Assembly: GCF_016862975.1 (NCBI RefSeq)
Contig: NZ_BONZ01000102.1
Span: 1-57,236, forward strand
DNA: 57,236 nucleotides
Source of the DNA: Rugosimonospora africana
Lineage (GTDB): Bacteria > Actinomycetota > Actinomycetes > Mycobacteriales > Micromonosporaceae
Direction: 5' to 3'
The notes below the pieces were generated by a model that saw only the letters and a list, made by a program, of their open reading frames with translations, was not told where the DNA came from and did no database searches. Position numbers and translations under genes: made by a program. Positions 7,614 to 15,628 of the stretch are shown in pieces. Numbering within the stretch: the stretch's first letter is position 1; every line of letters begins with the position of its first letter.

Positions 7614-8449
7614 ACACACGGACTCGCCCGGCGGTCAGGGTGCTGCAGTATCTGGCCCTCGCCGGTTACCTGATTTTCCTCGGCTTCCCGCTGCTGTGGA
7701 TGCTCACCACCGCGTTCAAGGGGCCGAAGGAACTGGTCGAGCTGCACCCGAGCCTGGTGCCGGAGCACCCGACCCTGGACAACTTCGTCACCGCGTTCAC
7801 CACCCAGGGGTTGGCCCACTCGGCGTGGAACAGCCTGCAGGTGTCGGTGGCTGCGGCGGTGCTGACCGTACTGGTGTCGCTGCCGGCCGCGTACGCGCTG
7901 GCCCGGTTCCGTACCCGGCTGGGGTCGGTGGCCATCGGCTGGGTACTGGTCAGCCAGCTGTTCCCGTTCATCCTGCTGGTGATCCCGCTGTTCCTCATCC
8001 TCAAGCAGCTGTCGCTGGTGAACACGCTGCCCGGTCTGGTGCTGGTGTACGTCGTCTGGTCGCTTCCGTTCGCGTTGTGGATGCTCCAGGGCTTCGTACG
8101 CTCGATCCCGCGCGACCTGGAGGAGGCGGCGGCCACCGACGGCGCGAGCCGGATGCAGACGCTGATCCGCGTGGTGGTTCCGCTGCTGGCTCCGGGCGTG
8201 GTGGCGACCACCCTGTTCTCGTTCGTCTCCGCCTGGAACGAGTTCTTCTTCGCCCTGGTCATCCTTCAGGATCCGGAGAAGTCCACGGTCCCGCTCACCC
8301 TGGCGCGGTTCGTGGGCATCCAGGGCGTGGTACGGCTGGGGCCGCTCGCGGCCGGGGCATTCCTGGCCACGCTTCCCAGCCTCATCGTCTTCGGCATCCT
8401 GCAGCGGCGGTTGACCTCCGGCATCATGGCCGGCGCCGTGAAGGGCTGA
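7610..8449 (+). CDS. Sugar ABC transporter permease, MalG/UgpE type
   Basis: This 279-residue permease has six predicted helices and the EAA motif EEAAATDGASRMQTLIRVVV at about 171-190, plus SAWNEFFFALVIL near the C-terminus, which is diagnostic of MalG/LacG-type CUT1 subunits. Its ATG overlaps the TGA of the first permease (ATGA). It forms the heterodimeric channel with that protein. The following 141 bp contain three copies of GGTATGAC but no gene before the binding-protein gene. Confidence 0.95.
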   Translation: MNTRTRPAVRVLQYLALAGYLIFLGFPLLWMLTTAFKGPKELVELHPSLVPEHPTLDNFVTAFTTQGLAHSAWNSLQVSVAAAVLTVLVSLPAAYALARFRTRLGSVAIGWVLVSQLFPFILLVIPLFLILKQLSLVNTLPGLVLVYVVWSLPFALWMLQGFVRSIPRDLEEAAATDGASRMQTLIRVVVPLLAPGVVATTLFSFVSAWNEFFFALVILQDPEKSTVPLTLARFVGIQGVVRLGPLAAGAFLATLPSLIVFGILQRRLTSGIMAGAVKG

Positions 8450-8586
8450 GGGTATGACATTTGTCGGTATGACCGTCACGGGTATGACCTTCACACGCAA
8501 TCCGGGAGACCCGGCGGGGGCGTCCACCCCGACCGGTGCCCCGCGCACCACCGTTTCCGTTCCTGATACCTGGTTTGAGAGGAGAC

Positions 8587-8631
8587 GTCGATGAGGACGT
8601 CGTCGATGAAAACGTCGTCGATGAGGCGCCC
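8587..8631. repeat. Tandem repeat, 3 x 15 bp, at start of binding-protein gene
   Basis: Three units begin GTCGATGA; the first two end ACGTC and the third ends CGCCC. The first contains the ATG. The array encodes MRTSSMKTSSM, repeating an in-frame ATG every 15 bp. Confidence 0.85.
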
Positions 8632-9907
8632 ACGGCTGCTCGGCGCGGCGGCCGCGCTGTCCGCCGCGGTACTGGTGCTCGCCGGCTGCGGCAGCGGCAG
8701 CGACTCGGGAAGCTCCGGCAAGATCACACTGCAGTTCTCCAGCTATGCCTGGCAGGACCCGACCGTCAAGGCGACCAAGGACATCGTCGCCGCGTGGAAC
8801 GCCGCGCACCCGAACGTTCAGGTGAAGTACATCCCGGTCGACCCGGACTCGGTACACGACAAGCTGGTCACCCAGTTCGCCGGCGACAGCGCTCCGGACA
8901 TCATCCACGACGAGGCGGCCGACATCGCCGGGTTCGTGAAGCAGGGGTACCTGGCCGACATGTCCAAGCTGATCCCCGCGGACCTGAAGAGTGCGGTACC
9001 GCAGGGTGTGTGGGACTCGGTCAGCTTCGACGGCAAGGTCTACGGGGCTCCGACTCTGCTGCAGTCCTATGTGGTCTTCGCCAACCAGTCGCTGCTTGCC
9101 AAGGCGAACGTCACCGCGCCCACCGACGCCAACCCGTGGACCTGGGACCAGTTCCAGGCGGCGGCCAAGCAACTGACCACCGGCGGCACCTTCGGGCTGG
9201 GGTGGGGACTGAAGCAGCCGACCGCGGCTGTGCTGTCGATGGCGTTGAACTTCGACGGGAAGTTCGTCTCCGGATCCGGGACGTCGAGCAAGCTGACCTT
9301 CGGCGACGCGGAGAAGCAGGTCCCGCAGCGCATCCACGACATGGTCTACACCGACAAGTCGCTGTCCCCGGCCACGCTCGGCATGAGCGGCTCGGACGTG
9401 CTGCCCGGCTTCTTCGCCGGCAAGTACGCGATGATTGTCAGCGGCAACTACACCAGCCAGCAGATGGTGCAGGATGCGCCGTCCGGCTTCCAGTGGACGA
9501 TGCTGCCGATGCTCAAGGGCACCAGCCAGGCGCAGGCCGCCGACCCGCAGACGCTGTCCGTCGCGGCGCAGAGCAAGCACCCCAGCGAGGCGGCGCAGTT
9601 CATCGCCTTCTACGACAACGCGCAGAACCTGGCCCAGCTGGCTCAGGGCGACTGGCTGATCCCGGCCAGCGACCCGGCCTCGAAGCTGGTGGCGCAGCAG
9701 ACGCAGGGTAAGAACGGCTGGGGCGCGATGGCCACCATGGGCAAGAACCTCGCGGTGGCACCGTTCGAGAGCGCCACGCCGTACGCGCAGTGGAAGACGG
9801 AGACGGCGACGCCCGACTTCCAGCAGTACTTCGCCAACAAGCTGACCATCGACCAGCTCGGGCAGAAGCTCACCGAGGGCTGGACGAAGGCCGCCGCCAA
9901 CGGCTGA
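8591..9907 (+). CDS. Extracellular sugar-binding lipoprotein of the ABC importer
   Basis: This 438-residue type 1 solute-binding protein starts with a signal peptide and lipobox LAGC (Cys33), so it should be anchored on the outer face of the membrane. Downstream features include TLQFSSYAWQDPTVK, FAGDSAPDIIHDEAAD and a C-terminal helix IDQLGQKLTEGWTKAAA. GAGGAGA lies six to seven bases before ATG 8591; in-frame ATGs at 8606 and 8621, made by the 15-bp repeat, are possible secondary starts. It delivers the ligand to the two upstream permeases. The gene order (LacI, two permeases, then binding protein) is slightly unusual, since the binding protein often comes first. Confidence 0.95.
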   Translation: MRTSSMKTSSMRRPRLLGAAAALSAAVLVLAGCGSGSDSGSSGKITLQFSSYAWQDPTVKATKDIVAAWNAAHPNVQVKYIPVDPDSVHDKLVTQFAGDSAPDIIHDEAADIAGFVKQGYLADMSKLIPADLKSAVPQGVWDSVSFDGKVYGAPTLLQSYVVFANQSLLAKANVTAPTDANPWTWDQFQAAAKQLTTGGTFGLGWGLKQPTAAVLSMALNFDGKFVSGSGTSSKLTFGDAEKQVPQRIHDMVYTDKSLSPATLGMSGSDVLPGFFAGKYAMIVSGNYTSQQMVQDAPSGFQWTMLPMLKGTSQAQAADPQTLSVAAQSKHPSEAAQFIAFYDNAQNLAQLAQGDWLIPASDPASKLVAQQTQGKNGWGAMATMGKNLAVAPFESATPYAQWKTETATPDFQQYFANKLTIDQLGQKLTEGWTKAAANG

Positions 9908-9976
9908 GGCCCGAGGGCGGGGGTCGGCGGGTCGGAATCGACATCACCAAGCAGCGAGACGAGGCATGAGGAAGCG

Positions 9977-11137
9977 ATGAGTGTGTTGGAGCGCAGGGCG
10001 ATCGGTGCCCTGGCCGGTGCGGCGGTCGGCGACGCGCTGGGCGGTGCGACCGAGGGCCGCAGCCCGGAGCAGATCAAGGCGCGGTACGGCGGTGAGGTCA
10101 CCGGTATCGTCGGCCCGTTCGCACCGGACTGGCGTACCGCCCGGCCGCACGCGCCGTACCACAAGGGCGACGGCCACGTCACCGACGACACCCTGATGAC
10201 CAACATGCTGGTCAAGGTGTACGCGACCAAGCGCGACCACCTCGGCGCCTACGACATCGACGAACTGCTGGTACCGCTACTCATCAACGAGCGGGTGTGG
10301 ATTCCGGAGCTGGAGACCGAGTCGGTGCCTCTCCAGCGCATCTTCCTGGCCGAGAAGTGGTTGGTCAGCCGGCTGTTCTACGGTCACGTCGACCCCCGCG
10401 AGGCGGGCGTCGGCAACATCGTCAACTGCGGCGCGGCGATGTACATGGGTCCGGTCGGGGTCGCGAACGCGGGCGACCCCGACGGGGCGTACACGGAGGC
10501 GATCGACATCGCCGGGGCGCACCAGTCGAGCTACGGCCGGGAGGCGGCGGGTGTGTTCGCCGCCGCGGTCGCCGCCGCCCTCGCACCGGGCGCCACTGTG
10601 GACAGTATCGTGGCGGCCAGCCTGCGGGTGGCCCGCGACGGTACCCGCTCGGCGGTCGAGGCGGTCTGCGAAGCGGCGGCGAAGCTGCCCGCCGACACGG
10701 CCGACATCACCGCGCTGCGGCCGGTGATGGCGCCGTTCGACACGCTCGGCGAGAACTACCGCGAGCCGGGCCTGGGCGCCCGCCGTCCGAGCCGGCTGCA
10801 CGCCATCGAGGAGCTGCCGCTGGCACTCGGCGCGGTGGTGGCGACCCGGGGCGACTACCGGCGCGCCGTACTGGCCGCGACGAACTACGGCCGCGACTCG
10901 GACTCCATCGCCACCATGGCCGGAGCCATCATCGGTGGCCTGCACGGCATCGAGGCGATTCCGGGGGAGTGGCGCGACGCGGTCGCCGAGGGCAGCCAAC
11001 TGGACCTGTCCGCCTCGGGCCGCACGATGGCCGCCGTCGCGCGGGACATCTTCGCGAAGGACCGGGCCCGGGCGCAGGCCCGCGAGGCGTCGTTCACCGC
11101 GCTGGCCGCCGACGAGCCACAGCCAGTGGCCTCATGA
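9977..11137 (+). CDS. ADP-ribosylglycohydrolase-family protein 1
   Basis: This 386-residue protein has the conserved N-terminal GALAGAAVGDALGGATEG at 10-27, the metal-binding TDDT at 69-72, and the second metal cluster NYGRDSDSIATMAG starting near 302, followed by GAIIGGLHG. All key acidic residues of the DraG/ARH fold are visible. Known members remove ADP-ribose from arginine or other acceptors using two Mg or Mn ions. In a sugar importer operon the more natural role is cleavage of an N- or O-ribosidic bond in a small molecule, but that is inference. ATG 9977 follows GAGGAAG. It overlaps the next gene (ATGA). Confidence 0.9.
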   Translation: MSVLERRAIGALAGAAVGDALGGATEGRSPEQIKARYGGEVTGIVGPFAPDWRTARPHAPYHKGDGHVTDDTLMTNMLVKVYATKRDHLGAYDIDELLVPLLINERVWIPELETESVPLQRIFLAEKWLVSRLFYGHVDPREAGVGNIVNCGAAMYMGPVGVANAGDPDGAYTEAIDIAGAHQSSYGREAAGVFAAAVAAALAPGATVDSIVAASLRVARDGTRSAVEAVCEAAAKLPADTADITALRPVMAPFDTLGENYREPGLGARRPSRLHAIEELPLALGAVVATRGDYRRAVLAATNYGRDSDSIATMAGAIIGGLHGIEAIPGEWRDAVAEGSQLDLSASGRTMAAVARDIFAKDRARAQAREASFTALAADEPQPVAS

Positions 11138-12546
11138 GAGTCACCTGGGTCCAGCCGGAGGATCTGCTGCCGCACGAGCTGCTGGCCAGCCGGGAGGAGG
11201 GCCGCCCGGTCGGCGACGTCGAGGCGCGGTGGGTGGCGGCCGGTGGGCCGGCGCGGCCACCGGTCGGGGGTGCCTCGCCGGAGCCGGCGTCGCCGCGGCT
11301 ACGGGCGCTGGCCGATGAGCTGCTGGACGAGCTGGAGCGGGTCGCGGTACCGGACAGCGCGGAGGAGCCCGATGAGCTGTCCGCCATCCGGGCCGGCTGG
11401 CCGACTCAATTCGGACCGGCTGGCTCTGGGCGGGCTGACTCTGGGCTGGCCGGCTCTGGGCGGGCTGGCTCTGGGCGGGCTGCGCCGGACGGCGACCGGT
11501 ACGACCGGCTGCACGGCGCCTGGCTCGGCCGGGCCGTGGGCTGCCTGGTCGGCAAGCCGGTGGAGAAGGTGCCCCGGCAGGGCATCCGGGAAATCCTCGA
11601 AGCCACCGGTCGTTGGCCGCTGTCCGACTACTTCACCGCGGTCGGGCTTCCCGAGGACGTCGCGGCGCGATGGCCATGGAACCGGGCCAGCCGCACCACG
11701 AGCCTGGTCGAGAACATCGACGGCATGCCCGAGGACGACGACCTCAACTACCCGCTGATCGCGCTGTACCTGCTGGAGCGCCACGGCCCGGAGTTCACCT
11801 CGGACGACGTGGCCAAGGCGTGGCTGGACCTGCTGCCCGGTGGGCGGGTGTTCACCGCGGAGCGCATCGCGTACCGCAACCTGTTGCTGGGCATGGATCC
11901 GCCGGCCACCGCCCGGGTCCGCAACCCGTTCCGGCAGTGGATCGGCGCGCAGATCCGCACCGACCTGTACGGCTGGGTCAACCCCGGCCGCCCGGACCGC
12001 GCGGCCGAACAGGCGTTCCGGGACGCTCGGATCAGCCACGTGCGCAACGGCGTCTACGGCGCGATGTACGCCGCGGCGATGGGCGCGGCCGCGCTCGTGG
12101 AGTCGGACGTGAACCGGGTGCTGGACGCGGGACTGGCCGTCGTGCCGCCCCGGAGCCGGTTCGCCGAGGCGGTCCGGTTCGCCCGCGACGCGGCCGGACG
12201 TGAGACGGATTGGGAGCGCATCGCCGACGCGATCTACGACCGGTACGGGGACCTGCACTGGGTACACGTGCTGCCGAACGCGGCACTGTTGACCGCGGCG
12301 ATCGCGTACGGCGCCGGGGACTTCGAGCGGTCCGTCTTCGCGGTGGTCTCCGGCGGCTGGGACACCGACTCCTCCGGTGCCACGGTCGGCGGGGTGCTGG
12401 GCGCCCTGCACGGCGCGCGGGCGCTCCCGGAGCGACTGGTGCGGCCGCTGCGCAACCGGCTGGCCAGTTCGGTTCCCGGGTTCGCCGCGGCCGGCGGGAT
12501 CGGCTTCGACTCCCTGGCCGAACGGACGCTGAAGGTCGCGGCATGA
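11134..12546 (+). CDS. ADP-ribosylglycohydrolase-family protein 2
   Basis: This 470-residue second member is divergent from the first. The catalytic domain starts near residue 122 (YDRLHGAWLGRAVGCLVGKPVE); the first metal site reads EDDDLNYPLIAL near 200 in place of TDDT, and the second SGGWDTDSSGATVGGVLGALHG near 407-428. The N-terminal ~120 residues are an extra segment with a Pro/Ala-rich part and a repeat GSGRADSGLAGSGRAGSGRA made by 15-bp units. The WP and EDDDLNY signatures are those of a subfamily common beside sugar transporters. Two such paralogues in one operon suggests either two successive cleavages or a hetero-oligomer. Both ends overlap neighbours by ATGA. Confidence 0.9.
   Translation: MRVTWVQPEDLLPHELLASREEGRPVGDVEARWVAAGGPARPPVGGASPEPASPRLRALADELLDELERVAVPDSAEEPDELSAIRAGWPTQFGPAGSGRADSGLAGSGRAGSGRAAPDGDRYDRLHGAWLGRAVGCLVGKPVEKVPRQGIREILEATGRWPLSDYFTAVGLPEDVAARWPWNRASRTTSLVENIDGMPEDDDLNYPLIALYLLERHGPEFTSDDVAKAWLDLLPGGRVFTAERIAYRNLLLGMDPPATARVRNPFRQWIGAQIRTDLYGWVNPGRPDRAAEQAFRDARISHVRNGVYGAMYAAAMGAAALVESDVNRVLDAGLAVVPPRSRFAEAVRFARDAAGRETDWERIADAIYDRYGDLHWVHVLPNAALLTAAIAYGAGDFERSVFAVVSGGWDTDSSGATVGGVLGALHGARALPERLVRPLRNRLASSVPGFAAAGGIGFDSLAERTLKVAA
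11417..11482. repeat. Tandem repeat of about 15 bp inside ARH-like gene 2
   Basis: Four to five degenerate units of GGCTCTGGGCGGGCT in frame encode alternating Ala-Gly-Ser-Gly-Arg, linking the N-terminal extension to the catalytic domain. Confidence 0.8.
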
Positions 12547-13628
12547 GCGTCGCCGGCCTCACCCCCGCCTCCGGCCCCACTCCAGTCGGCGGCCCTACCC
12601 CGGTCGCCGGCGCTGCCCCGGGCGCTGCCTCTACCCGGGCCACCGCTCCTGCCCGAGTCGCCGTGCTCGGCAGCGCGAACATGGACCTGGTCGGCACCGC
12701 GGCGAGCCTGCCCCGGCCGGGGGAGACCGTGCTCGGGCACGGATTCACCATGGTGGCCGGGGGCAAGGGCGCCAACCAGGCGATCGCCGCGAGCCGGGCA
12801 GGCGGCCGGTGTGTGGCCGTCGCCGCGGTCGGCGACGACAACTTCGGTCCTGCCCTGCGCGCCGGGCTGGCGGACGCGGGCGTGGACACGTCGCTGCTGC
12901 GGGTGGTCCCCGGACCGTCCGGCGTGGCGCTGATCGCGGTCGACGCCGCGGGGGAGAACCAGATCCTCGTCGCGCCGGGCGCCAACGCGGCACTGACCGG
13001 GCTGACCGGGCCGGAGCGGGCCGCGATCGTCGGCGCGGACGCGTTGGTCTGCCAGCTGGAGGTACCGATCGAGACGGTCACCGAGGCCGCGGTCGCGGCG
13101 CGGGACGCCGGCGTGCGGGTGGTTCTCAATGCCGCGCCGGCCCGGCCGCTGCCCGCCGAGCTGATCGCGGCGACCGATCTGCTCGTGGTGAACCGGGGCG
13201 AGGCGGAGGTGGTGACCGGGTTGCCCGGTGCCGGTGTCGAGCGGTTGCTGGACGGGCTACTCGAACTGGCGCCGCGAGCGGTCATGACGCTGGGCGCGGC
13301 CGGTGCGGTCTACGGCGAACGCGCGGTGGATGGCGAACGCGCGGTGGATGGCGAAGCGGGCGTGCGGCTGACCGTACCGGCGCCGGTCGTGTCCACTGTA
13401 GACACGACTGCGGCCGGCGACGCGTTCGTCGGAGCGCTGACCGTCGCCTGGATCGAGGGGCGGCCGATGGGCGCCGCCCTACGGTGGGCCTGCGCGGCCG
13501 GTGCCGTGTGCGCCCGTACCTTGGGCGCGGCCGGGTCCCTGCCGGTACGCGGGCAGATCGACGAGCTGTTCGCCGCCGCGTACCCCGATCCCGCCGGACA
13601 GGCTGCCACCGATGGGCAGGCGGCATGA
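12543..13628 (+). CDS. PfkB-family carbohydrate kinase, ribokinase-like
   Basis: The 361-residue kinase has a low-complexity N-terminus (TPASGPTPVGGPTPVAG) of about 37 residues, then the core from ARVAVLGSANMDLV. GGKGANQA near 73-80 is the ribokinase substrate-binding signature, LVVNRGEAE matches the N-x-x-E region, and DTTAAGDAF near 287-295 holds the catalytic Asp and anion hole. The usual DTTGAGD reads DTTAAGD here. A 36-bp insert of two 18-bp units (GERAVD) lies just before the ATP-binding lobe. Next to ribosidase-like enzymes, phosphorylation of a released ribose or similar pentose is the simplest role. ATGA overlaps occur on both sides. Confidence 0.9.
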   Translation: MSVAGLTPASGPTPVGGPTPVAGAAPGAASTRATAPARVAVLGSANMDLVGTAASLPRPGETVLGHGFTMVAGGKGANQAIAASRAGGRCVAVAAVGDDNFGPALRAGLADAGVDTSLLRVVPGPSGVALIAVDAAGENQILVAPGANAALTGLTGPERAAIVGADALVCQLEVPIETVTEAAVAARDAGVRVVLNAAPARPLPAELIAATDLLVVNRGEAEVVTGLPGAGVERLLDGLLELAPRAVMTLGAAGAVYGERAVDGERAVDGEAGVRLTVPAPVVSTVDTTAAGDAFVGALTVAWIEGRPMGAALRWACAAGAVCARTLGAAGSLPVRGQIDELFAAAYPDPAGQAATDGQAA

Positions 13629-15628
13629 CGTTCGACCCGTACCGGCCCCGGCCGATCGACCGCCCGACCCCGGTGCCGCTGGAACCGCGGGCGGACCTGT
13701 CCGTGCTGGACGAGGCGAAGATCTTCACGGCACCGGACGACCCCGCGGACTGGCCCGCCTGGCGGGAGGCGCTCGGCCGGTGGCGCAGCGAAGCGCGCGC
13801 CCGGCTGGACTACGACAGCCGGGCCGATGCCACCGGCGCCTACCGGGACGCCCGCTGGGTGTCGTCCTGCTACTCGGTCGCCCTGGTGTGGCTGTGGGAC
13901 GAGCGGCTCTACGACCACGCCACCGGCCGGTTCCGGCCCGAGGCGTTCCTCGCGCAGGCGCGCGAACAGTTCGGCGGCTTCGACGGCGTGGTGCTCTGGC
14001 ACGCGTACCCCGTGATCGGGCTGGACGAACGCAACCAGTACGACTTCTACCGTGACATCCCGGAGCTGCCCGAGCTGGTCGACACGCTGCGGCGGGCCGG
14101 GGTACGGGTGTTCATCGACTACAACCCGTGGGACACCGGTACTCGTAGGGAGCCGGACGGCGACGTGGCGGCGATCGCCGCGCTGGTGGCCGACCTCGGT
14201 GTGGACGGCGTGTTCCTGGACACCCTCAAGGAGGGTGCCGGCGAGCTGCGGGCGGCGCTGCCCGCGGGGGTGGCGCTGGAGTCCGAGTCGCGGGTACCGC
14301 TGGCCCGCGTGCACGACCACGCGATGTCCTGGGCGCAGTGGTTCGCCGACTCACCGGTACCGGGTGTGCTGCGGACCAAGTGGTTCGAGCGGCGACACAC
14401 GCTGCACCACACCCGACGGTGGCACCGCAGCCACGCCGAGGAACTGCAGTCCGCCTGGCTCAACGGCACCGGGGTACTGATCTGGGACACGGTGTTCGGG
14501 GTGTGGGTCGGCTGGAGCGCCCGGGACCGCGCGCTGCTGCGGGCCATGCGCCGCGTGCAACACCGGTTCTCCGAGTGGTTCACCGACGGCCGGTGGACGC
14601 CGCTGGCCGACCATCCCGGAGGAGACGCGCCGGTGTACACCTCCCGCTGGGAACTGCGTGACACGACACTGTGGACGGTGGTCAACCGGAGCGACGAGGC
14701 GTACCGGGGCCGGTGGATCGTCACCGACGCGCTGCCCGGCCGGCGTTGGCTCGACCCGGTCGACGGGCGTGAGCTGGCACCGGAGCCACTGGACGGCGGC
14801 CGGGTCGCGATCGGTGGAACGCTGCCGCCGGGCGGGATCGCCGCGGTGGTGGCGACCGGGTTGGGCGACGATGCCGAGCCCGTCGAATCCACCGAGTCCA
14901 CTGTGGACACATCTCCGGACTCGGAGGCCGACACCACGTTCCCGACCCGTGCGGCGGTGCGGCTGCCGGTACCGGTGGCGCCGCGGCCGGCCGTACCGGA
15001 GGGCATGGTGGCGGTGGACGCCGGCCGGTACGAGCTGACCGTCCGGTACCGGGTGCGGGAGACCGGCCTGTACGGCGAGGCGCCGTACGTCGACGAGTGG
15101 AAGCCGCTGCCTCCACGCCTGCACCACCACGCCACCCTGGTACGGGACGTGACCCTGGGCCGGTTCGCCATCGCCCGGCAGGAGGTGACCGTCGCCGAGT
15201 TCACCGCGTTCCTGGAGGCGACCGGCTACCGGCCGGTACGCGAGGAGCGCTTCGCGCTGGCCACCGCGGGTCCGGCCGGTGCCGCGGTGACCCACGTCGA
15301 GCTCGTCGACGCGCGGGCGTATGCGGCCTGGGCCGGACTGCGCCTGCCGACCGAGGACGAGTGGCAGGTGGCCGCGGCGGCGGGGCTGCTGCGTCGCGCC
15401 GAGCCGCTGGTGTGGAACTGGACCGAGAGCGAGCACACGGACGGGCGTACCCGGTTCGCGATCCTCAAGGGCGGCGCGGCTTTCCGGGCCACCGGGTCGG
15501 ACTGGTACCTGGACGGCGGGCCGCAGGAGCCCGACGTCTCGGTGAAGCTGTTGTTGATGGGCGCCGGGCTGACCCGGTCACCGTCGATCGGCTTCCGTTG
15601 CGCGGCCGACCTGCCGGCGCTTGACTGA
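13625..15628 (+). CDS. Glycoside-hydrolase-like TIM barrel fused to FGE/SUMF1-like domain
   Basis: This 667-residue protein has no signal peptide. Residues about 85-330 look like a (beta/alpha)8 barrel of the amylase/galactosidase-like superfamily: WHAYPVIGLDERNQYDFY, VRVFIDYNPWDTG and LGVDGVFLDTLKEGAG near 139-203, where the second and third carry Asp/Glu candidates. A beta-rich segment follows (about 330-430), then an acidic, low-complexity linker. From about 455 to the end is a formylglycine-generating-enzyme (SUMF1/EgtB/PvdO) fold: PEGMVAVDAGRYEL, RFAIARQEVTVAEFTAFLEATGY, LRLPTEDEWQVAAAAGL and a final SIGFRCA. The paired active-site cysteines of true FGE are absent, so the domain may be structural or use another chemistry. 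The gene overlaps both neighbours. The substrate is unknown. Confidence 0.8.
   Translation: MTFDPYRPRPIDRPTPVPLEPRADLSVLDEAKIFTAPDDPADWPAWREALGRWRSEARARLDYDSRADATGAYRDARWVSSCYSVALVWLWDERLYDHATGRFRPEAFLAQAREQFGGFDGVVLWHAYPVIGLDERNQYDFYRDIPELPELVDTLRRAGVRVFIDYNPWDTGTRREPDGDVAAIAALVADLGVDGVFLDTLKEGAGELRAALPAGVALESESRVPLARVHDHAMSWAQWFADSPVPGVLRTKWFERRHTLHHTRRWHRSHAEELQSAWLNGTGVLIWDTVFGVWVGWSARDRALLRAMRRVQHRFSEWFTDGRWTPLADHPGGDAPVYTSRWELRDTTLWTVVNRSDEAYRGRWIVTDALPGRRWLDPVDGRELAPEPLDGGRVAIGGTLPPGGIAAVVATGLGDDAEPVESTESTVDTSPDSEADTTFPTRAAVRLPVPVAPRPAVPEGMVAVDAGRYELTVRYRVRETGLYGEAPYVDEWKPLPPRLHHHATLVRDVTLGRFAIARQEVTVAEFTAFLEATGYRPVREERFALATAGPAGAAVTHVELVDARAYAAWAGLRLPTEDEWQVAAAAGLLRRAEPLVWNWTESEHTDGRTRFAILKGGAAFRATGSDWYLDGGPQEPDVSVKLLLMGAGLTRSPSIGFRCAADLPALD

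Noticed and set aside
6684-9907. Missing ATPase gene for the sugar importer as a sign of decay
   Set aside because: CUT1 importers in actinomycetes commonly use a shared MsiK-type ATPase encoded elsewhere, so its absence here is normal.
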